Below are positions 17,350-26,162 of a stretch of DNA of 64,000 nt, one piece after another. Within the stretch, counting starts at the first letter, position 1. Every line of letters begins with the position of its first letter. Location: positions 558,001 through 622,000 of the forward strand of contig NZ_JAICBX010000002.1 of assembly GCF_019492055.1 (NCBI RefSeq). The letters run 5' to 3'. This DNA is from Flavimaribacter sediminis (lineage in GTDB: Bacteria > Pseudomonadota > Alphaproteobacteria > Rhizobiales > Rhizobiaceae). The position numbers and the translations under genes are program-made. The notes under the pieces were generated by a model. The model saw only the letters and a program-made list of their open reading frames with translations, was not told the origin of the DNA and did not search any database.

Positions 17350-17769
17350 ATGTCCGCACCGATCACCACCCAGGATGCCCTCATCTACATCATGGTCACC
17401 ATGTCAGCCGTGGATTCCACCATGACCGACCGCGAACTTGCCCAGATCGGCAACATCACGCGGACGCTGCCGATCTTCGATGATTTCGACGAGGAGCGGC
17501 TGGTGCGCATCTCGCGCGATTGCGGCGCGATCCTGAGCGAGGACGACGGTCTCGATACGGTGATGCTGATCGTCCACGACGCCCTGCCGCACCATCTCTA
17601 CGACACGGCCTATGCGCTGGCGGTTGAAGTGGCCGCCGCCGACCTGCATGTCGAGCAGGAGGAACTGCGGCTGTTGCAGATCCTGCGCGATCGCCTCAGC
17701 CTCGACAAGCTGACCTGCGCCGCCATCGAGCGCGGCGCGCGCGCCCGCTTCCGCACAATCGAGCATTGA
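17350..17769 (+). CDS. TerB-family (tellurite-resistance-like) protein
   Basis: 139 residues, all-helical, with TerB features: acidic pairs near the N-terminus (VDSTMTDRELAQI) and an AVEVAAADLHVEQEELRLLQ segment in the second half. TerB-like domains bind metal ions and occur as single-domain cytoplasmic proteins in rhizobia. No other ter genes are nearby, so tellurite resistance should not be assumed. It is divergent from lysK, with 204 bases between them, and convergent with the solute-binding protein gene. Confidence 0.82.
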   Translation: MSAPITTQDALIYIMVTMSAVDSTMTDRELAQIGNITRTLPIFDDFDEERLVRISRDCGAILSEDDGLDTVMLIVHDALPHHLYDTAYALAVEVAAADLHVEQEELRLLQILRDRLSLDKLTCAAIERGARARFRTIEH

Positions 17770-17785
17770 TTCTCCAGACAGGTTC

Positions 17786-18700
17786 TCAGTAGAGGCCGTA
17801 GGGGAAGGCGCGCCGGTAGATCTCGGTCATCCGGCCGTTGCGCGTCATGGCCAACAGCGCGTGGTCGAGCGCCTGGACGAGTTCGGGATCCTTCGGATTG
17901 ACGGCGATCGCCAGGCCTTCGCCAAGATAGCTCCGCGACAGATAGGGTCCGTCGAAAAAGGCGCAACAGCCATCGGCGTCCTGGCTTCCGAGCCAGAAGG
18001 AAAGCTGCACGCCATCAGCGAAGACGGCGTCAACGTCGCCCTTCTTCAGACCGTCATACATCCATTCCTGCTTGTCGAAAATCACCGGCTGGACCTCCGG
18101 GAAGAAGGCGCGCAGCATTGCTTCATGGGCGGTTCCGGCGATGACGCCCACCCTGTGGCCCGCAAGGGCGGCGGCGTCATCGCCGTCGATGGCCACCGCT
18201 TCGTTGCGGGCGAACCGGGCCGGCAGCTTCAGGAAAGGCCGGGTGAAGTCGTATTTTTCGCGAGCTTCCGCCGTAATGGCGACGCCGGCGACAATGGCGT
18301 CGGCCTTGCCGTCGGCAATCGCCGCTTCCAGTTCTTCCCAAGGCAGGAGCTGGATCTGGCAACGGTCGAGCACCTTCAGTTCCTCGCAGATCGCACGCAC
18401 CAGTTCAACGTGAAAGCCTGCAAGCCGGTTCTGCTGGTCGAGGAAATTGAAGGGCGGAAAATCGGCCGTGGTGACAAAGAGGATCCGCCCGCGCGCCGAC
18501 AGGTCCGGAACGCCGATGCGCTCGTTCGGGTCCCAATAGGAAGGCGCTGTGACCTGCTGCGCCGCCGCCGGAGAGAGCATGGCGAAGGCCAACAGCAAAA
18601 ACAGGAACGCGGAGATGCTGCCGGTCCATGCGCGCCGCAGACGCCGCGCTGCCGGATTGCAGGTCAAGCCCGCATTGAAGGGGGGCGGGAGCAGGTTCAA
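17786..18700 (-). CDS. Family 3 extracellular solute-binding protein
   Basis: 304 residues. The N-terminus is long, with a hydrophobic core LFLLLAFAMLSPAAA before QQ near residue 48, read as a signal peptide. The mature domain has the SBP_bac_3 pattern: LFVTTADFPPFNFLDQQNRL, then GFHVELVRAICEEL, ADAIVAGVAITAEAREKYDF and a late DAVFADG. Such proteins bind amino acids or similar ligands in the periplasm. No permease or ATPase genes are adjacent, so it works with a transporter encoded elsewhere or as a stand-alone binding protein. Confidence 0.85.
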   Translation of the reverse strand: MNLLPPPFNAGLTCNPAARRLRRAWTGSISAFLFLLLAFAMLSPAAAQQVTAPSYWDPNERIGVPDLSARGRILFVTTADFPPFNFLDQQNRLAGFHVELVRAICEELKVLDRCQIQLLPWEELEAAIADGKADAIVAGVAITAEAREKYDFTRPFLKLPARFARNEAVAIDGDDAAALAGHRVGVIAGTAHEAMLRAFFPEVQPVIFDKQEWMYDGLKKGDVDAVFADGVQLSFWLGSQDADGCCAFFDGPYLSRSYLGEGLAIAVNPKDPELVQALDHALLAMTRNGRMTEIYRRAFPYGLY

Positions 18701-18710
18701 ATAACTTCCC

Positions 18711-18760
18711 TCATTCCGGACCTGATTTGGAATCCAGTACCCGCGCGTCTGCGCGGGTGA
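18711..18760. repeat. Palindromic intergenic repeat-like element
   Basis: Bases 18714-18733 hold a loose inverted repeat (TTCCGG ... TTGGAA around CCTGA). They are followed by AATCCAGT and then a perfect hairpin at 18739-18758 with arms ACCCGCGC and GCGCGGGT and loop GTCT. Short palindromic repeats with an ATTCCGGA...GGAATCCAGT core are scattered through many alphaproteobacterial genomes (from memory). Only one copy is seen in this window. Confidence 0.5.
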
Positions 18761-18863
18761 GCCATCATCCTATCGGGATTCTTGACAAGCCTCATCCCAC
18801 TGTCCCTTCAGCCTTGCTCCGAACCTACCGATAGAGTCGCAGAGCTTTGCCTGTCAATGAGAA

Positions 18864-18884
18864 GGGGCGGCCAATGGCCGCCCC
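18864..18884 (-). terminator. Terminator of the sugar-type ABC transporter operon
   Basis: Arms GGGGCGGCC and GGCCGCCCC form a perfect 9-bp stem with a 3-base loop, 27 bases past the stop codon of the binding-protein gene. On the minus strand it is followed by TTCTCATT, a weak U-tract. Confidence 0.7.
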
Positions 18885-18910
18885 CGGGAGGTTTTCAAAT
18901 GCCCGCGCGA

Positions 18911-19966
18911 TCAACGCTCGGGAAGCGGCATCCAGGCCGGAACCGCCACATCGGCATGGGCGAATTGCGGCAGCTTGGCCGAAAGCTGTTCCATGTTCTG
19001 GATGTCGAGATCCATCAGCATGTCGCGGGTGATCAGGGTCGGCGGCACGATGACGCTTTGGCCCGGATCCTCGCCGGCAAGCAGCATGGCGAGCGCCCGC
19101 ACGGACACTTCGCCGACAACGGCCGGGTTGGTGGCGGCGGTCGCGACCCAGGCGCTGTCGTCTTCACGCATGGCCTGAATATCGGCCGAAGACACGTCGG
19201 CGCTGTAGATCTTGATGTCGTTGTTGAGGCCGGCCTCGTCGACAGCGATCTTCACGCCCTTGGCGAACTCGTCATAGGGAGCGAACATCACGTTGATCGT
19301 CGGGTTGGCGCGCAGGACGGCGGACGCCTGGTTGGCGACCGAATTGGCGATCGGATTGTCGAGCGTGCCGAACTGGGCGACCTCGTTGATGCCGGAGTAC
19401 TTGTCCTTGAATTCGCGCCACTTTTCATCGCGGCGATCGAGCGGCGCGATGCCCGGCACATAGACATAGCCGGCGGTGAAGCTTTCGCCGTTGTCCTTGA
19501 TCGCCTGTTCGAGGGCGAGCTGCGCAAGGAGCTGGTCGCTCTGCTCGACCTGCGGGACGGCGTCGTTTTCAACGTTGACATCGAAGGCGACGACCTTGAT
19601 GCCGGCGTCGACAGCGCGCTGCACGGCTTCCGTCATCGATTCCGTCAGACCGTGCTGAACCACGATGCCGTCGACGCCAAGGGCAATCGCCTGGTCGACC
19701 ATGTCGGCCTGCAGGGCTGCGTCCTGACGGGAATCGAAGACGCGCAGGTCGACGCCAAGGGCTTCGGCCTGGCGTTCGACGCCGGAAAGATACGCCTGGA
19801 AGAAGTCGCCGGTGGACAGGTAGCGCACCAGCGCGATCTTCACATCGCCCGGATCGTCGAACGGCGCGGGTTTGTCCTGCGCCAGGGCGCCGGTGATGGT
19901 TGCGCCGGCGGCCAGCGCGGCGACGCCGAGCTTGACGGCCATGCGTCTGGTCAGATTATTCAGCAT
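18911..19966 (-). CDS. Sugar-type ABC transporter periplasmic binding protein (proposed methylthioribose ligand)
   Basis: 351 residues with a signal peptide MLNNLTRRMAVKLGVAALAA... cleaved after ...TGALA, and GGAGGAG 7 bases before the ATG. The mature part follows the periplasmic_binding_1/RbsB-like pattern (IALVRYLSTGDFFQAYLSGV; GVDGIVVQHGLTESM; VNVMFAPYDEFAKGV-like segment). It is the last gene of a transporter operon (ATPase, permease, binding protein) read away from mtnK-mtnA. Ribose-family binding proteins take up pentoses and related sugars. The neighbourhood suggests 5-methylthioribose, which is an inference and not readable from this protein alone. Confidence 0.88.
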   Translation of the reverse strand: MLNNLTRRMAVKLGVAALAAGATITGALAQDKPAPFDDPGDVKIALVRYLSTGDFFQAYLSGVERQAEALGVDLRVFDSRQDAALQADMVDQAIALGVDGIVVQHGLTESMTEAVQRAVDAGIKVVAFDVNVENDAVPQVEQSDQLLAQLALEQAIKDNGESFTAGYVYVPGIAPLDRRDEKWREFKDKYSGINEVAQFGTLDNPIANSVANQASAVLRANPTINVMFAPYDEFAKGVKIAVDEAGLNNDIKIYSADVSSADIQAMREDDSAWVATAATNPAVVGEVSVRALAMLLAGEDPGQSVIVPPTLITRDMLMDLDIQNMEQLSAKLPQFAHADVAVPAWMPLPER

Positions 19967-20030
19967 TCCAATCTCCTCCGTTGTTGTCCGGCGCCTTCGG
20001 CCCCGGTTGTCTTTCTGACGCTCGTCCGCG

Positions 20031-21008
20031 TCAGTTGCGTGCAGCCTTTGTCAGGCTGAAAGTGAATACCAGTGCGATGACGAGCACCGCTCCCTTGACG
20101 AAATCCTGCGTATAGTACGGCGCATTCATCATCGTCATGCCCTGCAGTAGAACACCGACGAAGATCGCGCCGACGAGGGTGCCAAATGCATTTGGCTTCG
20201 CGGCGCCCAGAACGGCGAAGCCGATCAGCGCCGCGGCGACCGCATCCAGCAGCAGGTTGTTTCCGGAGCTGACGTCGCCGCGCCCGACGCGAGCCGCCAG
20301 CAGGATCCCGCCGATAGAGGCGGAAAAACCGGAAATCATGTAGGCGGCTATCTTGTAGCGATTGACAGGGGCTCCAGCAAGGCGGCTGGCAAGCTCGTTG
20401 CTGCCGATCGCATACATGACGCGGCCCCAGCGCGTGAATTCGAGGAAGAACCAGATGACGAGCGCCAGCACCAGCATGATCAACACGGAAACCGGCAGAA
20501 TATCGTAGAGGCGGTGACGGCCGAGAAACAGGAATCCCGGATCGAATGCGCCTTCGGCGGTCGATCCGTCCGGCAGCATCATGCCCTTGGCGATCGAGCG
20601 CCCCGCAGTGGGAATGAGTTGAAGTCCGAGCAGCAGGAACATCGTGCCAAGCGTCGCCAGCAGATCCGGAACGCGGGCGTAGACGACGAGGACGCCGTTG
20701 AAGAAACCGACAGCGAGGCCAAGCGCCAGGCACAGCGCCACCGCCTCGACCGAACCGGCGCCCCAGATGACCATGGCGTAGGACGCCGCCATCATCGAGG
20801 AGGCGGCGACGGACCCGATCGACAGATCGAAGCCGCCGACAACCAGCGTCGCGGTGACGCCGAGCGCCAGGATCGCGGTGATGGACACCGACTGGAAGAC
20901 GAACACCATCGAGCGCAGCGACATGAAGGCGGGCTCCATGATCGTGAAAAAGACGATAATCGCCAAAAGCAACAGCAGAAATCCGTAGCGGATCGCAAAA
21001 TTACGCAT
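20031..21008 (-). CDS. Sugar-type ABC transporter permease (RbsC-like)
   Basis: 325 residues with 8-10 hydrophobic segments. The family signature LVVGGFDLSIGSVAASSMM is present, as is the C-terminal cytoplasmic loop with GRGDVSSGNNLLLDAVAAAL. It forms the inner-membrane channel of a ribose/xylose-type ABC importer with the ATPase (2 bases upstream) and the binding protein (64 bases downstream). Confidence 0.92.
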   Translation of the reverse strand: MRNFAIRYGFLLLLLAIIVFFTIMEPAFMSLRSMVFVFQSVSITAILALGVTATLVVGGFDLSIGSVAASSMMAASYAMVIWGAGSVEAVALCLALGLAVGFFNGVLVVYARVPDLLATLGTMFLLLGLQLIPTAGRSIAKGMMLPDGSTAEGAFDPGFLFLGRHRLYDILPVSVLIMLVLALVIWFFLEFTRWGRVMYAIGSNELASRLAGAPVNRYKIAAYMISGFSASIGGILLAARVGRGDVSSGNNLLLDAVAAALIGFAVLGAAKPNAFGTLVGAIFVGVLLQGMTMMNAPYYTQDFVKGAVLVIALVFTFSLTKAARN

Positions 21009-21010
21009 GG

Positions 21011-22576
21011 TTACTGTATTCCGTCCTTTCGGAAGTGTCCGGCTGCAGCGTTCGGTGAGACGACAGCGCCGGAAATCTGCGACAGAAGCAGATCCATGTC
21101 GACGCTGTCGGTGCGGTGTTCGCCGACGATGGTGTGATTGCTCATGACAAGGATGCGGTCGGAAACTTCCAGCGCCTCGTCGAGCTCCGCCGTCATCAAC
21201 AACGTGGCCCGATCGCCTGCGGTCTCGCGAAGCTTGTTGCCGATATCGCCACGTGCGCGGATGTCGACGCCCTGAAAAGGCTCGTCCAGCACGAGAAGAC
21301 GGCAGGCCCTGGAAAGCCAGCGGCCGATAACGACCTTCTGCTGGTTGCCGCCGGAAAGCGAACTCAGCATATCCTGTTCCGACTGGCAGACAACGCCCAG
21401 CCAGTCGATCATCTCTTTCGCCTTGTTGCGTTCTTTCCGTCGCAGCACCGTGCCGAGGGCGGTGAAATCGGGCAGGAAGGGCAACGTCAGGTTCTGCGAA
21501 ATGTCGAAGCCGGGAATCATCGAGGAATTCGCCCGGTCCTTGGCCGCCATGAAAACGCCCTGTCGCACGGCGTCTCGATTGTTCAGCGGCTGATAGGGTT
21601 TCCCGTCAAGCAGGAACGATCCGGCCTGCGGCTGGCGCAGCCCGAACATACATTCCGCGAGCTCGCTCTTGCCGGTTCCTACAAGCCCGGTGATCGCCAC
21701 GATCTCTCCGCCGGAAAGGGAAAACGAAAACGGATCGCATCCGGTTTTCAGGACAACGTCACGCGCCTCGAAGATCTTTGCGCCGCGGGTGACCGCGATC
21801 TTCTTCGACACCTCCATTCCATGGCCGAGCATCGCGTTGACGGCGGCCTCGTAATTCAGGGGTTTTTCGAATACGCCGGTGATCCTGCCGTCGCGCAAGG
21901 CGATGATGCGATCGGCCAGGCGACGAATGTCCGACATGCGGTGCGATATATAGAGGATCGCGACGCCGCTCTGTCGCAACCGGTCGATAATGCCGAACAG
22001 CCGCTCCGCCTCGCGCTGAGACAGCGACGAGGTCGGCTCGTCGAGGATCAGAAGCTTGGGGTTCTGGGCGAGCGCCCGCGAGATGCCGACAAGCTGCCGG
22101 TCGGCGAGGTCGAGTTCGCGCACCGGTTTGTTCATGTCGAGTTCCAGGTCTAGCGCGCCGGCGATTTTTCCGGCTTCGCGCGCAGCGCGGCCGCGTCCGA
22201 AGAAAAAGCCCGTTTCGCCGTTGCACAGCCTATCGAGAAGCAGGTTCTGTGCGACCGACAGGTCAGGCGCCACACAATCGTTGATCGCCTGGTGCACAAT
22301 GCACACGCCGGCGCGCAGGGCGTCGGCAGGCGTGGCGGGAAGAAAGGGTTCGCCGTCAAGGGTCAGCGAGCCGGAATCGGCGTTGTGAACGCCGGCGATG
22401 ATCTTGACGAGGGTCGATTTGCCGGCGCCGTTCGCGCCCATCAGCACGACCACTTCGCCAGCCGATATGGAGAGATTGACGCCCTGCAAAACGCGGTTTG
22501 ACCCAAAGGATTTTTCAACATCCTTTAGGTCCAGCACATTGTTCTTCGACGCCTGATTTTGCGACGTTTCCGCCAT
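21011..22576 (-). CDS. Sugar-type ABC transporter ATP-binding protein (duplicated ATPase, RbsA-like)
   Basis: 521 residues from the ATG at 22576, chosen because GGAG lies 5 bases upstream; the longest frame starts at 22621. Two ATPase domains lie in tandem. The first has Walker A GANGAGKST, signature LADRQLVGISRAL and Walker B LLILDEPTSSLS. The second has Walker A-like GLVGTGKS, signature LSGGNQQKVVIGRWL and Walker B LLVLDEP. This is the layout of ribose/xylose importer ATPases (RbsA/XylG). The gene starts 166 bases from mtnK on the opposite strand, with a shared palindromic control region. Confidence 0.93.
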   Translation of the reverse strand: MAETSQNQASKNNVLDLKDVEKSFGSNRVLQGVNLSISAGEVVVLMGANGAGKSTLVKIIAGVHNADSGSLTLDGEPFLPATPADALRAGVCIVHQAINDCVAPDLSVAQNLLLDRLCNGETGFFFGRGRAAREAGKIAGALDLELDMNKPVRELDLADRQLVGISRALAQNPKLLILDEPTSSLSQREAERLFGIIDRLRQSGVAILYISHRMSDIRRLADRIIALRDGRITGVFEKPLNYEAAVNAMLGHGMEVSKKIAVTRGAKIFEARDVVLKTGCDPFSFSLSGGEIVAITGLVGTGKSELAECMFGLRQPQAGSFLLDGKPYQPLNNRDAVRQGVFMAAKDRANSSMIPGFDISQNLTLPFLPDFTALGTVLRRKERNKAKEMIDWLGVVCQSEQDMLSSLSGGNQQKVVIGRWLSRACRLLVLDEPFQGVDIRARGDIGNKLRETAGDRATLLMTAELDEALEVSDRILVMSNHTIVGEHRTDSVDMDLLLSQISGAVVSPNAAAGHFRKDGIQ

Positions 22577-22620
22577 GTCTCCTCTCCCCCGGGACATGGA
22601 TCGTTGCAAGTAAATTGTCA

Positions 22621-22642
22621 AATGTCAATATACCTTGACATT
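22621..22642. promoter_or_regulatory. Palindromic operator overlapping the divergent ABC/mtnK promoters
   Basis: Arms AATGTCAA (22621-22628) and TTGACATT (22635-22642) are perfect inverted repeats with a 6-base AT-rich spacer. Each arm contains TTGACA in the orientation expected for a -35 box of one of the two divergent operons; further TGTCAA/TTGAC half-sites flank it at 22616 and 22650. A single regulator bound here could control both operons. No regulator gene is adjacent. Confidence 0.55.
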
Positions 22643-22741
22643 ATTCAAATTGACGCCTTAACCTGAATGTCGAACAATAGAGCAGTGCGAAGACCGGTCG
22701 CGTGCGGAGAGACTGAAGGCCAGATTTCGCGGGGAGAGGCA

Positions 22742-24031
22742 ATGACGATTGAGACACCGGCTGGCTATACGGCCTTTTCCGTCGACACGATTGCGGACTA
22801 TATCGCCGACAAACCGGAATTGATGAACAGGCTCGGCGGCGATGCGTCGCAATTGAAGGCCACAGAGGTAGGCGATGGCAATCTCAACCTGGTCTTCATC
22901 GTCGAGGGACCGGACGATACGGTCATCATCAAACAGGCCCTGCCCTATGTGCGCCTCGTCGGCGAATCCTGGCCGTTGCCGCTGAAGCGTTCCTTCTTCG
23001 AATACAATGCGCTGGTGCGGCAGGCAAAAGCCTGCAGCGTGACGGCGCGGGTGCCGGAAATCTTCCTTTACGACGACGCGCATGCGCTGGTGGCGATGGA
23101 GTACCTCTCCCACCACATCATTCTGCGCAAGGGGCTGATCGCCGGTACAATCTACCCGAAGATCGCCCGTGACCTTGGGCTGTTTATGGCGGAGACCCTG
23201 TTCCGCACCTCCGACCTGCATATGGATGCGGGCGAGAAGAAGAAGGACGTGGCGCTGTTCAGCGACAATGTCGAACTGTGCGACATCACTGAAAGCCTCG
23301 TTTTCACCGATCCCTATCACGATGCGGAGCTCAACAGCTGGACGACGCCGCAACTTGACAAACTGGCGCTCGGCCTGCGCAGCGACCGCGACCTGAAGAT
23401 CGCGGCCTCTCAGATGAAGCAGCGCTTCGTCACGCATACGGAAGCGCTGGTTCACGGCGACCTGCATTCCGGATCGGTGATGGTGAACGCGGACGACACG
23501 CGGGTGATCGACCCGGAATTCGCCTTTTACGGGCCAATGGGCTTCGATGTCGGCGCGCTGATCGCCAACTACTTCCTGTCCTATTTCTCCCAGGCCGGGC
23601 ACGAGCCGGAGCCTGGCGCTCGCAACGAGTATCGCGCGTGGATTCTTGAAACGATCATCGAAACCTGGGACGTGTTCGAAGAGCGTTTCCGCGAATTGTG
23701 GGTGAATGAACGCACCGGCGTCCTCTATCCTCGCTCGATCTTTGAAGATCAGGGAGACGCCATCGGAGCCGAGGAAGCGCTCAACAGCTTCCTGAAGCAA
23801 TTGCAGGAAGACACGATCGGCTTCGCCGGCGCGAAGATGATCCGTCGCCTGGTCGGTCTCGCCCATGTCGAGGACATGCAGTCGATCGAGGATCCGGACC
23901 GGCGCGCATCCTGCGAGGCAAAGGCGCTGGCCATGGGCCGGGAACTGCTCGTGGACCGTGCCAAATTCACCGGCATGAAGCAGCTCTGCGAACTGGCCAA
24001 GCGCATTGAAAGCACTGGAGCAAGCGCATGA
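22742..24031 (+). CDS. mtnK: 5-methylthioribose kinase
   Basis: 429 residues from the ATG at 22742, preceded by GGGGAGAG; the frame could extend to 22667 without support. It follows the MtnK/aminoglycoside-phosphotransferase fold: [20 protein letters not shown] in the N-lobe, catalytic [12 protein letters not shown] near residues 238-249 and the metal-binding [15 protein letters not shown]. It phosphorylates methylthioribose at C1 in the methionine salvage pathway, acting in the cytoplasm. Its stop overlaps the mtnA start (ATGA), so the two are translationally coupled. The divergent ABC transporter probably supplies its substrate. Confidence 0.95.
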   Translation: MTIETPAGYTAFSVDTIADYIADKPELMNRLGGDASQLKATEVGDGNLNLVFIVEGPDDTVIIKQALPYVRLVGESWPLPLKRSFFEYNALVRQAKACSVTARVPEIFLYDDAHALVAMEYLSHHIILRKGLIAGTIYPKIARDLGLFMAETLFRTSDLHMDAGEKKKDVALFSDNVELCDITESLVFTDPYHDAELNSWTTPQLDKLALGLRSDRDLKIAASQMKQRFVTHTEALVHGDLHSGSVMVNADDTRVIDPEFAFYGPMGFDVGALIANYFLSYFSQAGHEPEPGARNEYRAWILETIIETWDVFEERFRELWVNERTGVLYPRSIFEDQGDAIGAEEALNSFLKQLQEDTIGFAGAKMIRRLVGLAHVEDMQSIEDPDRRASCEAKALAMGRELLVDRAKFTGMKQLCELAKRIESTGASA

Positions 24032-25143
24032 AAATCGATGGAACCTCCTACCGCTCGATCTGGGCGGAAGATGACGGCCTCACCGTCGGAATCATCGACC
24101 AGACGCGGCTTCCGCACGCCTTTGTAACGCGTCCGCTGAAAACGCTGGACGACGCTGCGGTCGCCATCAGCGACATGTGGGTGCGCGGCGCGCCGCTGAT
24201 TGGCGCAACGGCCGCCTACGGCATGGCGATCGCGCTGCGCAAGGACGCTTCCGACGCCGCAATGGACGAGGCCTACCGCATTCTCCACGCGACCCGGCCG
24301 ACGGCGATCAACTTGAAATGGGCGCTCGACGAAGTCATCCGCAACATCAGGCCGATCGACGTGGGTAGCCGCGCCGACGCCGCCTGGACGCTTGCCGCCG
24401 AGATCTGCGACAGCGACGTCGAGACAAATCATTCCATCGGCGCGCACGGGCTGGGGCTGATCAAGGCGATCGCCGCGCGCAAACCTGACGGCGAGACCAT
24501 CAACGTGCTCACCCACTGCAACGCCGGTTGGCTCGCCACCGTCGACTGGGGCACCGCCACCTCGCCCATCTATCAGGCGCATGAACTCGGTATCCCGATC
24601 CATGTCTGGGTCGACGAGACGCGTCCGCGCAATCAGGGCGCCTCGCTGACCTCCTGGGAACTCGGCCGGCACGGCGTGCCGCATACGCTCGTCGTCGACA
24701 ACGCCGGAGGCCACCTGATGCAGCACGGCAAGGTCGATCTGTGCTTCGTCGGCAGCGATCGCACCACGGCGAGCGGCGACGTTTGCAACAAGATCGGCAC
24801 CTATCTCAAGGCGCTCGCCGCCCGCGACAATGGCGTGCCCTTCTACGTGACCCTGCCCTCCTCCACTGTCGACTGGACGATCCATGACGGACTGAAGGAA
24901 ATCCCGATCGAGGAACGCAACGGCGAGGAGGTTTCCTGGATCGCAGGCGTAGATAATGAAGGCAAGGATACGAAGGTGCTGATCTGTCCGAAAACGACGC
25001 CGGTCTCGAATTTCGCCTTCGACGTCACGCCGTCACGGCTCGTCACCGGGCTGGTGACCGAACGCGGCGTCTGCAGCGCCAGTCGCGCCGGCCTCGCCAA
25101 ATTGTTCCCGGAGATGGCGAACCAGCCCAAACAGGCGGTGTAG
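24028..25143 (+). CDS. mtnA: Methylthioribose-1-phosphate isomerase
   Basis: 371 residues with the eIF2B-like isomerase fold. RGAPLIGA lies at residues 53-60. Catalytic Cys164 is in [20 protein letters not shown], and Asp244 lies in [19 protein letters not shown]. It converts methylthioribose-1-phosphate to methylthioribulose-1-phosphate, the step after MtnK. Later salvage enzymes (mtnB, mtnC, mtnD) are not in the window, so this unit ends at the ketose phosphate or relies on genes elsewhere, such as RuBisCO-like or aldolase routes known in other alphaproteobacteria. Confidence 0.95.
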   Translation: MKIDGTSYRSIWAEDDGLTVGIIDQTRLPHAFVTRPLKTLDDAAVAISDMWVRGAPLIGATAAYGMAIALRKDASDAAMDEAYRILHATRPTAINLKWALDEVIRNIRPIDVGSRADAAWTLAAEICDSDVETNHSIGAHGLGLIKAIAARKPDGETINVLTHCNAGWLATVDWGTATSPIYQAHELGIPIHVWVDETRPRNQGASLTSWELGRHGVPHTLVVDNAGGHLMQHGKVDLCFVGSDRTTASGDVCNKIGTYLKALAARDNGVPFYVTLPSSTVDWTIHDGLKEIPIEERNGEEVSWIAGVDNEGKDTKVLICPKTTPVSNFAFDVTPSRLVTGLVTERGVCSASRAGLAKLFPEMANQPKQAV

Positions 25144-25268
25144 CTTTTGCGGGCTTCGGGCGGGGCGTCCGTCAATGCGATATCTCGCAATTGAACGACG
25201 GTCGTCCATGCCTATAATCGCTGGTGTTTCGGTCCAGTCGATTTATGCTTCCAAGGTGAAAACATCAG

Positions 25269-25390
25269 ATTCCCGAAACGAACCCAGGTTTACCGAAACA
25301 AACCCGGATTGGCCGAAAGCGCAGATTCCCCAAACAAAGCCAGATCGGGGCATTTGAAAATCGGCCAAATCCCGAAACAAAGCCAAATTT
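25269..25390. repeat. Four degenerate ~21-bp direct repeats with an internal inverted repeat
   Basis: Copies start near 25269, 25290, 25325 and 25369. Their shared core is CCCGAAACAAACCCAGATT, seen as CCCGAAACGAACCCAGG, ACCGAAACAAACCCGGATT, CCCCAAACAAAGCCAGAT and CCCGAAACAAAGCCAAAT. GGATTGGCCGA (25307-25317) is also inverted as TCGGCCAAATCC (25360-25371). The repeats sit between mtnA and a convergent gene, before an A/T-rich tail. The spacing (about 21, 35, 44) is too irregular for CRISPR. The function is unknown. Confidence 0.55.
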
Positions 25391-25425
25391 CTATTTATTA
25401 TTATAATTCAATCACTTAGAAAATT

Positions 25426-26043
25426 TCACGGCTGTCCGTAAGGCTCCCGTCCGGTGACAATCGCGCTTTCCAACAGGTCAATCCGATCCTGCCCCCAGAA
25501 CACTTCGCCATTGAGCACATAGGCCGGCACGCCGATGGCGTCCGCCTCCACCGCCTCACGGCTGTATCGGTCACGCAGCGCCAAGGCTTTGTCCGACCCG
25601 GCCTGCGCCAGGATCGCCTCTGCGTCGAAACCCGTCGCAGTCAGATAGCCGGCCACCGTGTCGCGGTCGGAGACGTCGGCGTCCTCGGCCCACACGCCGG
25701 AAAACACCCGCTCCATGAAATCCGCCGGATCATCGCCCTGCTCGGCGATCGCGATGACTGAAAGTTCCGCCAGCGAGGCGTCCACGGGAAAATGCTTCGG
25801 CTGCAGGTTGAGCGGCAGCCCGCGGGCTTCGGCGTGGCGCTGCAATTCGAGAAACCGGTAGCGACGGCGCACCGGCGGCCGTTCCGCAAGCGGCGTGGAG
25901 CCGGACTTCGCCCAGAGCCGCTTCAGTCTTACCGGCTTGTAGTTGACCGTCGCGCCACGGCGTTCCGCCATATCAACGAGCGCCCTGTGTCCGAGATAGA
26001 CATACGGCGAAATGCCGACGAAATAATAGTCAATTACCGGCAT
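25426..26043 (-). CDS. DsbA-fold protein, 2-hydroxychromene-2-carboxylate isomerase family
   Basis: 205 residues with a thioredoxin-like DsbA/GST-kappa fold. It starts MPVIDYYFVGISPYVYLGHR, where Ser12 occupies the position of the catalytic Ser or Cys in HCCA isomerases. The C-terminus has EADAIGVPAYVLNGEVFWGQ-like sequence with the conserved GVP cis-Pro. Members catalyse glutathione-dependent isomerisation in aromatic degradation, but many are of unknown substrate. No naphthalene-type genes are nearby, so the specific reaction is not claimed. Confidence 0.85.
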   Translation of the reverse strand: MPVIDYYFVGISPYVYLGHRALVDMAERRGATVNYKPVRLKRLWAKSGSTPLAERPPVRRRYRFLELQRHAEARGLPLNLQPKHFPVDASLAELSVIAIAEQGDDPADFMERVFSGVWAEDADVSDRDTVAGYLTATGFDAEAILAQAGSDKALALRDRYSREAVEADAIGVPAYVLNGEVFWGQDRIDLLESAIVTGREPYGQP

Positions 26044-26106
26044 GGTCTCCCTCCCTTAACATGTGAAAGGAGATGTATCACCTGCGCGACGGCTGACAAG
26101 CATGCC

Positions 26107-26135
26107 GCAAAAGAAAAACGGGCCCGCAGGCCCGT
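26107..26135 (-). terminator. Rho-independent terminator of the beta-oxidation operon
   Basis: Arms ACGGGCC and GGCCCGT (26118-26135) form a 7-bp stem with a 4-base loop. Read on the minus strand, the stem is followed by TTTTTCTTTT, a good U-tract. It lies 28 bases past the stop of the multifunctional hydratase/dehydrogenase gene. Confidence 0.75.
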
Positions 26136-26162
26136 AAGCGATAAATGATTTGGCCTGTTTCT

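Noticed and set aside
25175-25357. A 60-residue frame after mtnA
   Set aside because: It simply reads through the repeat cluster; the composition is repeat-driven and there is no ribosome site.
25269-25390. CRISPR array at the repeat cluster
   Set aside because: The repeats are degenerate, only ~21 bases long, irregularly spaced (about 21, 35, 44), and no cas genes are nearby.
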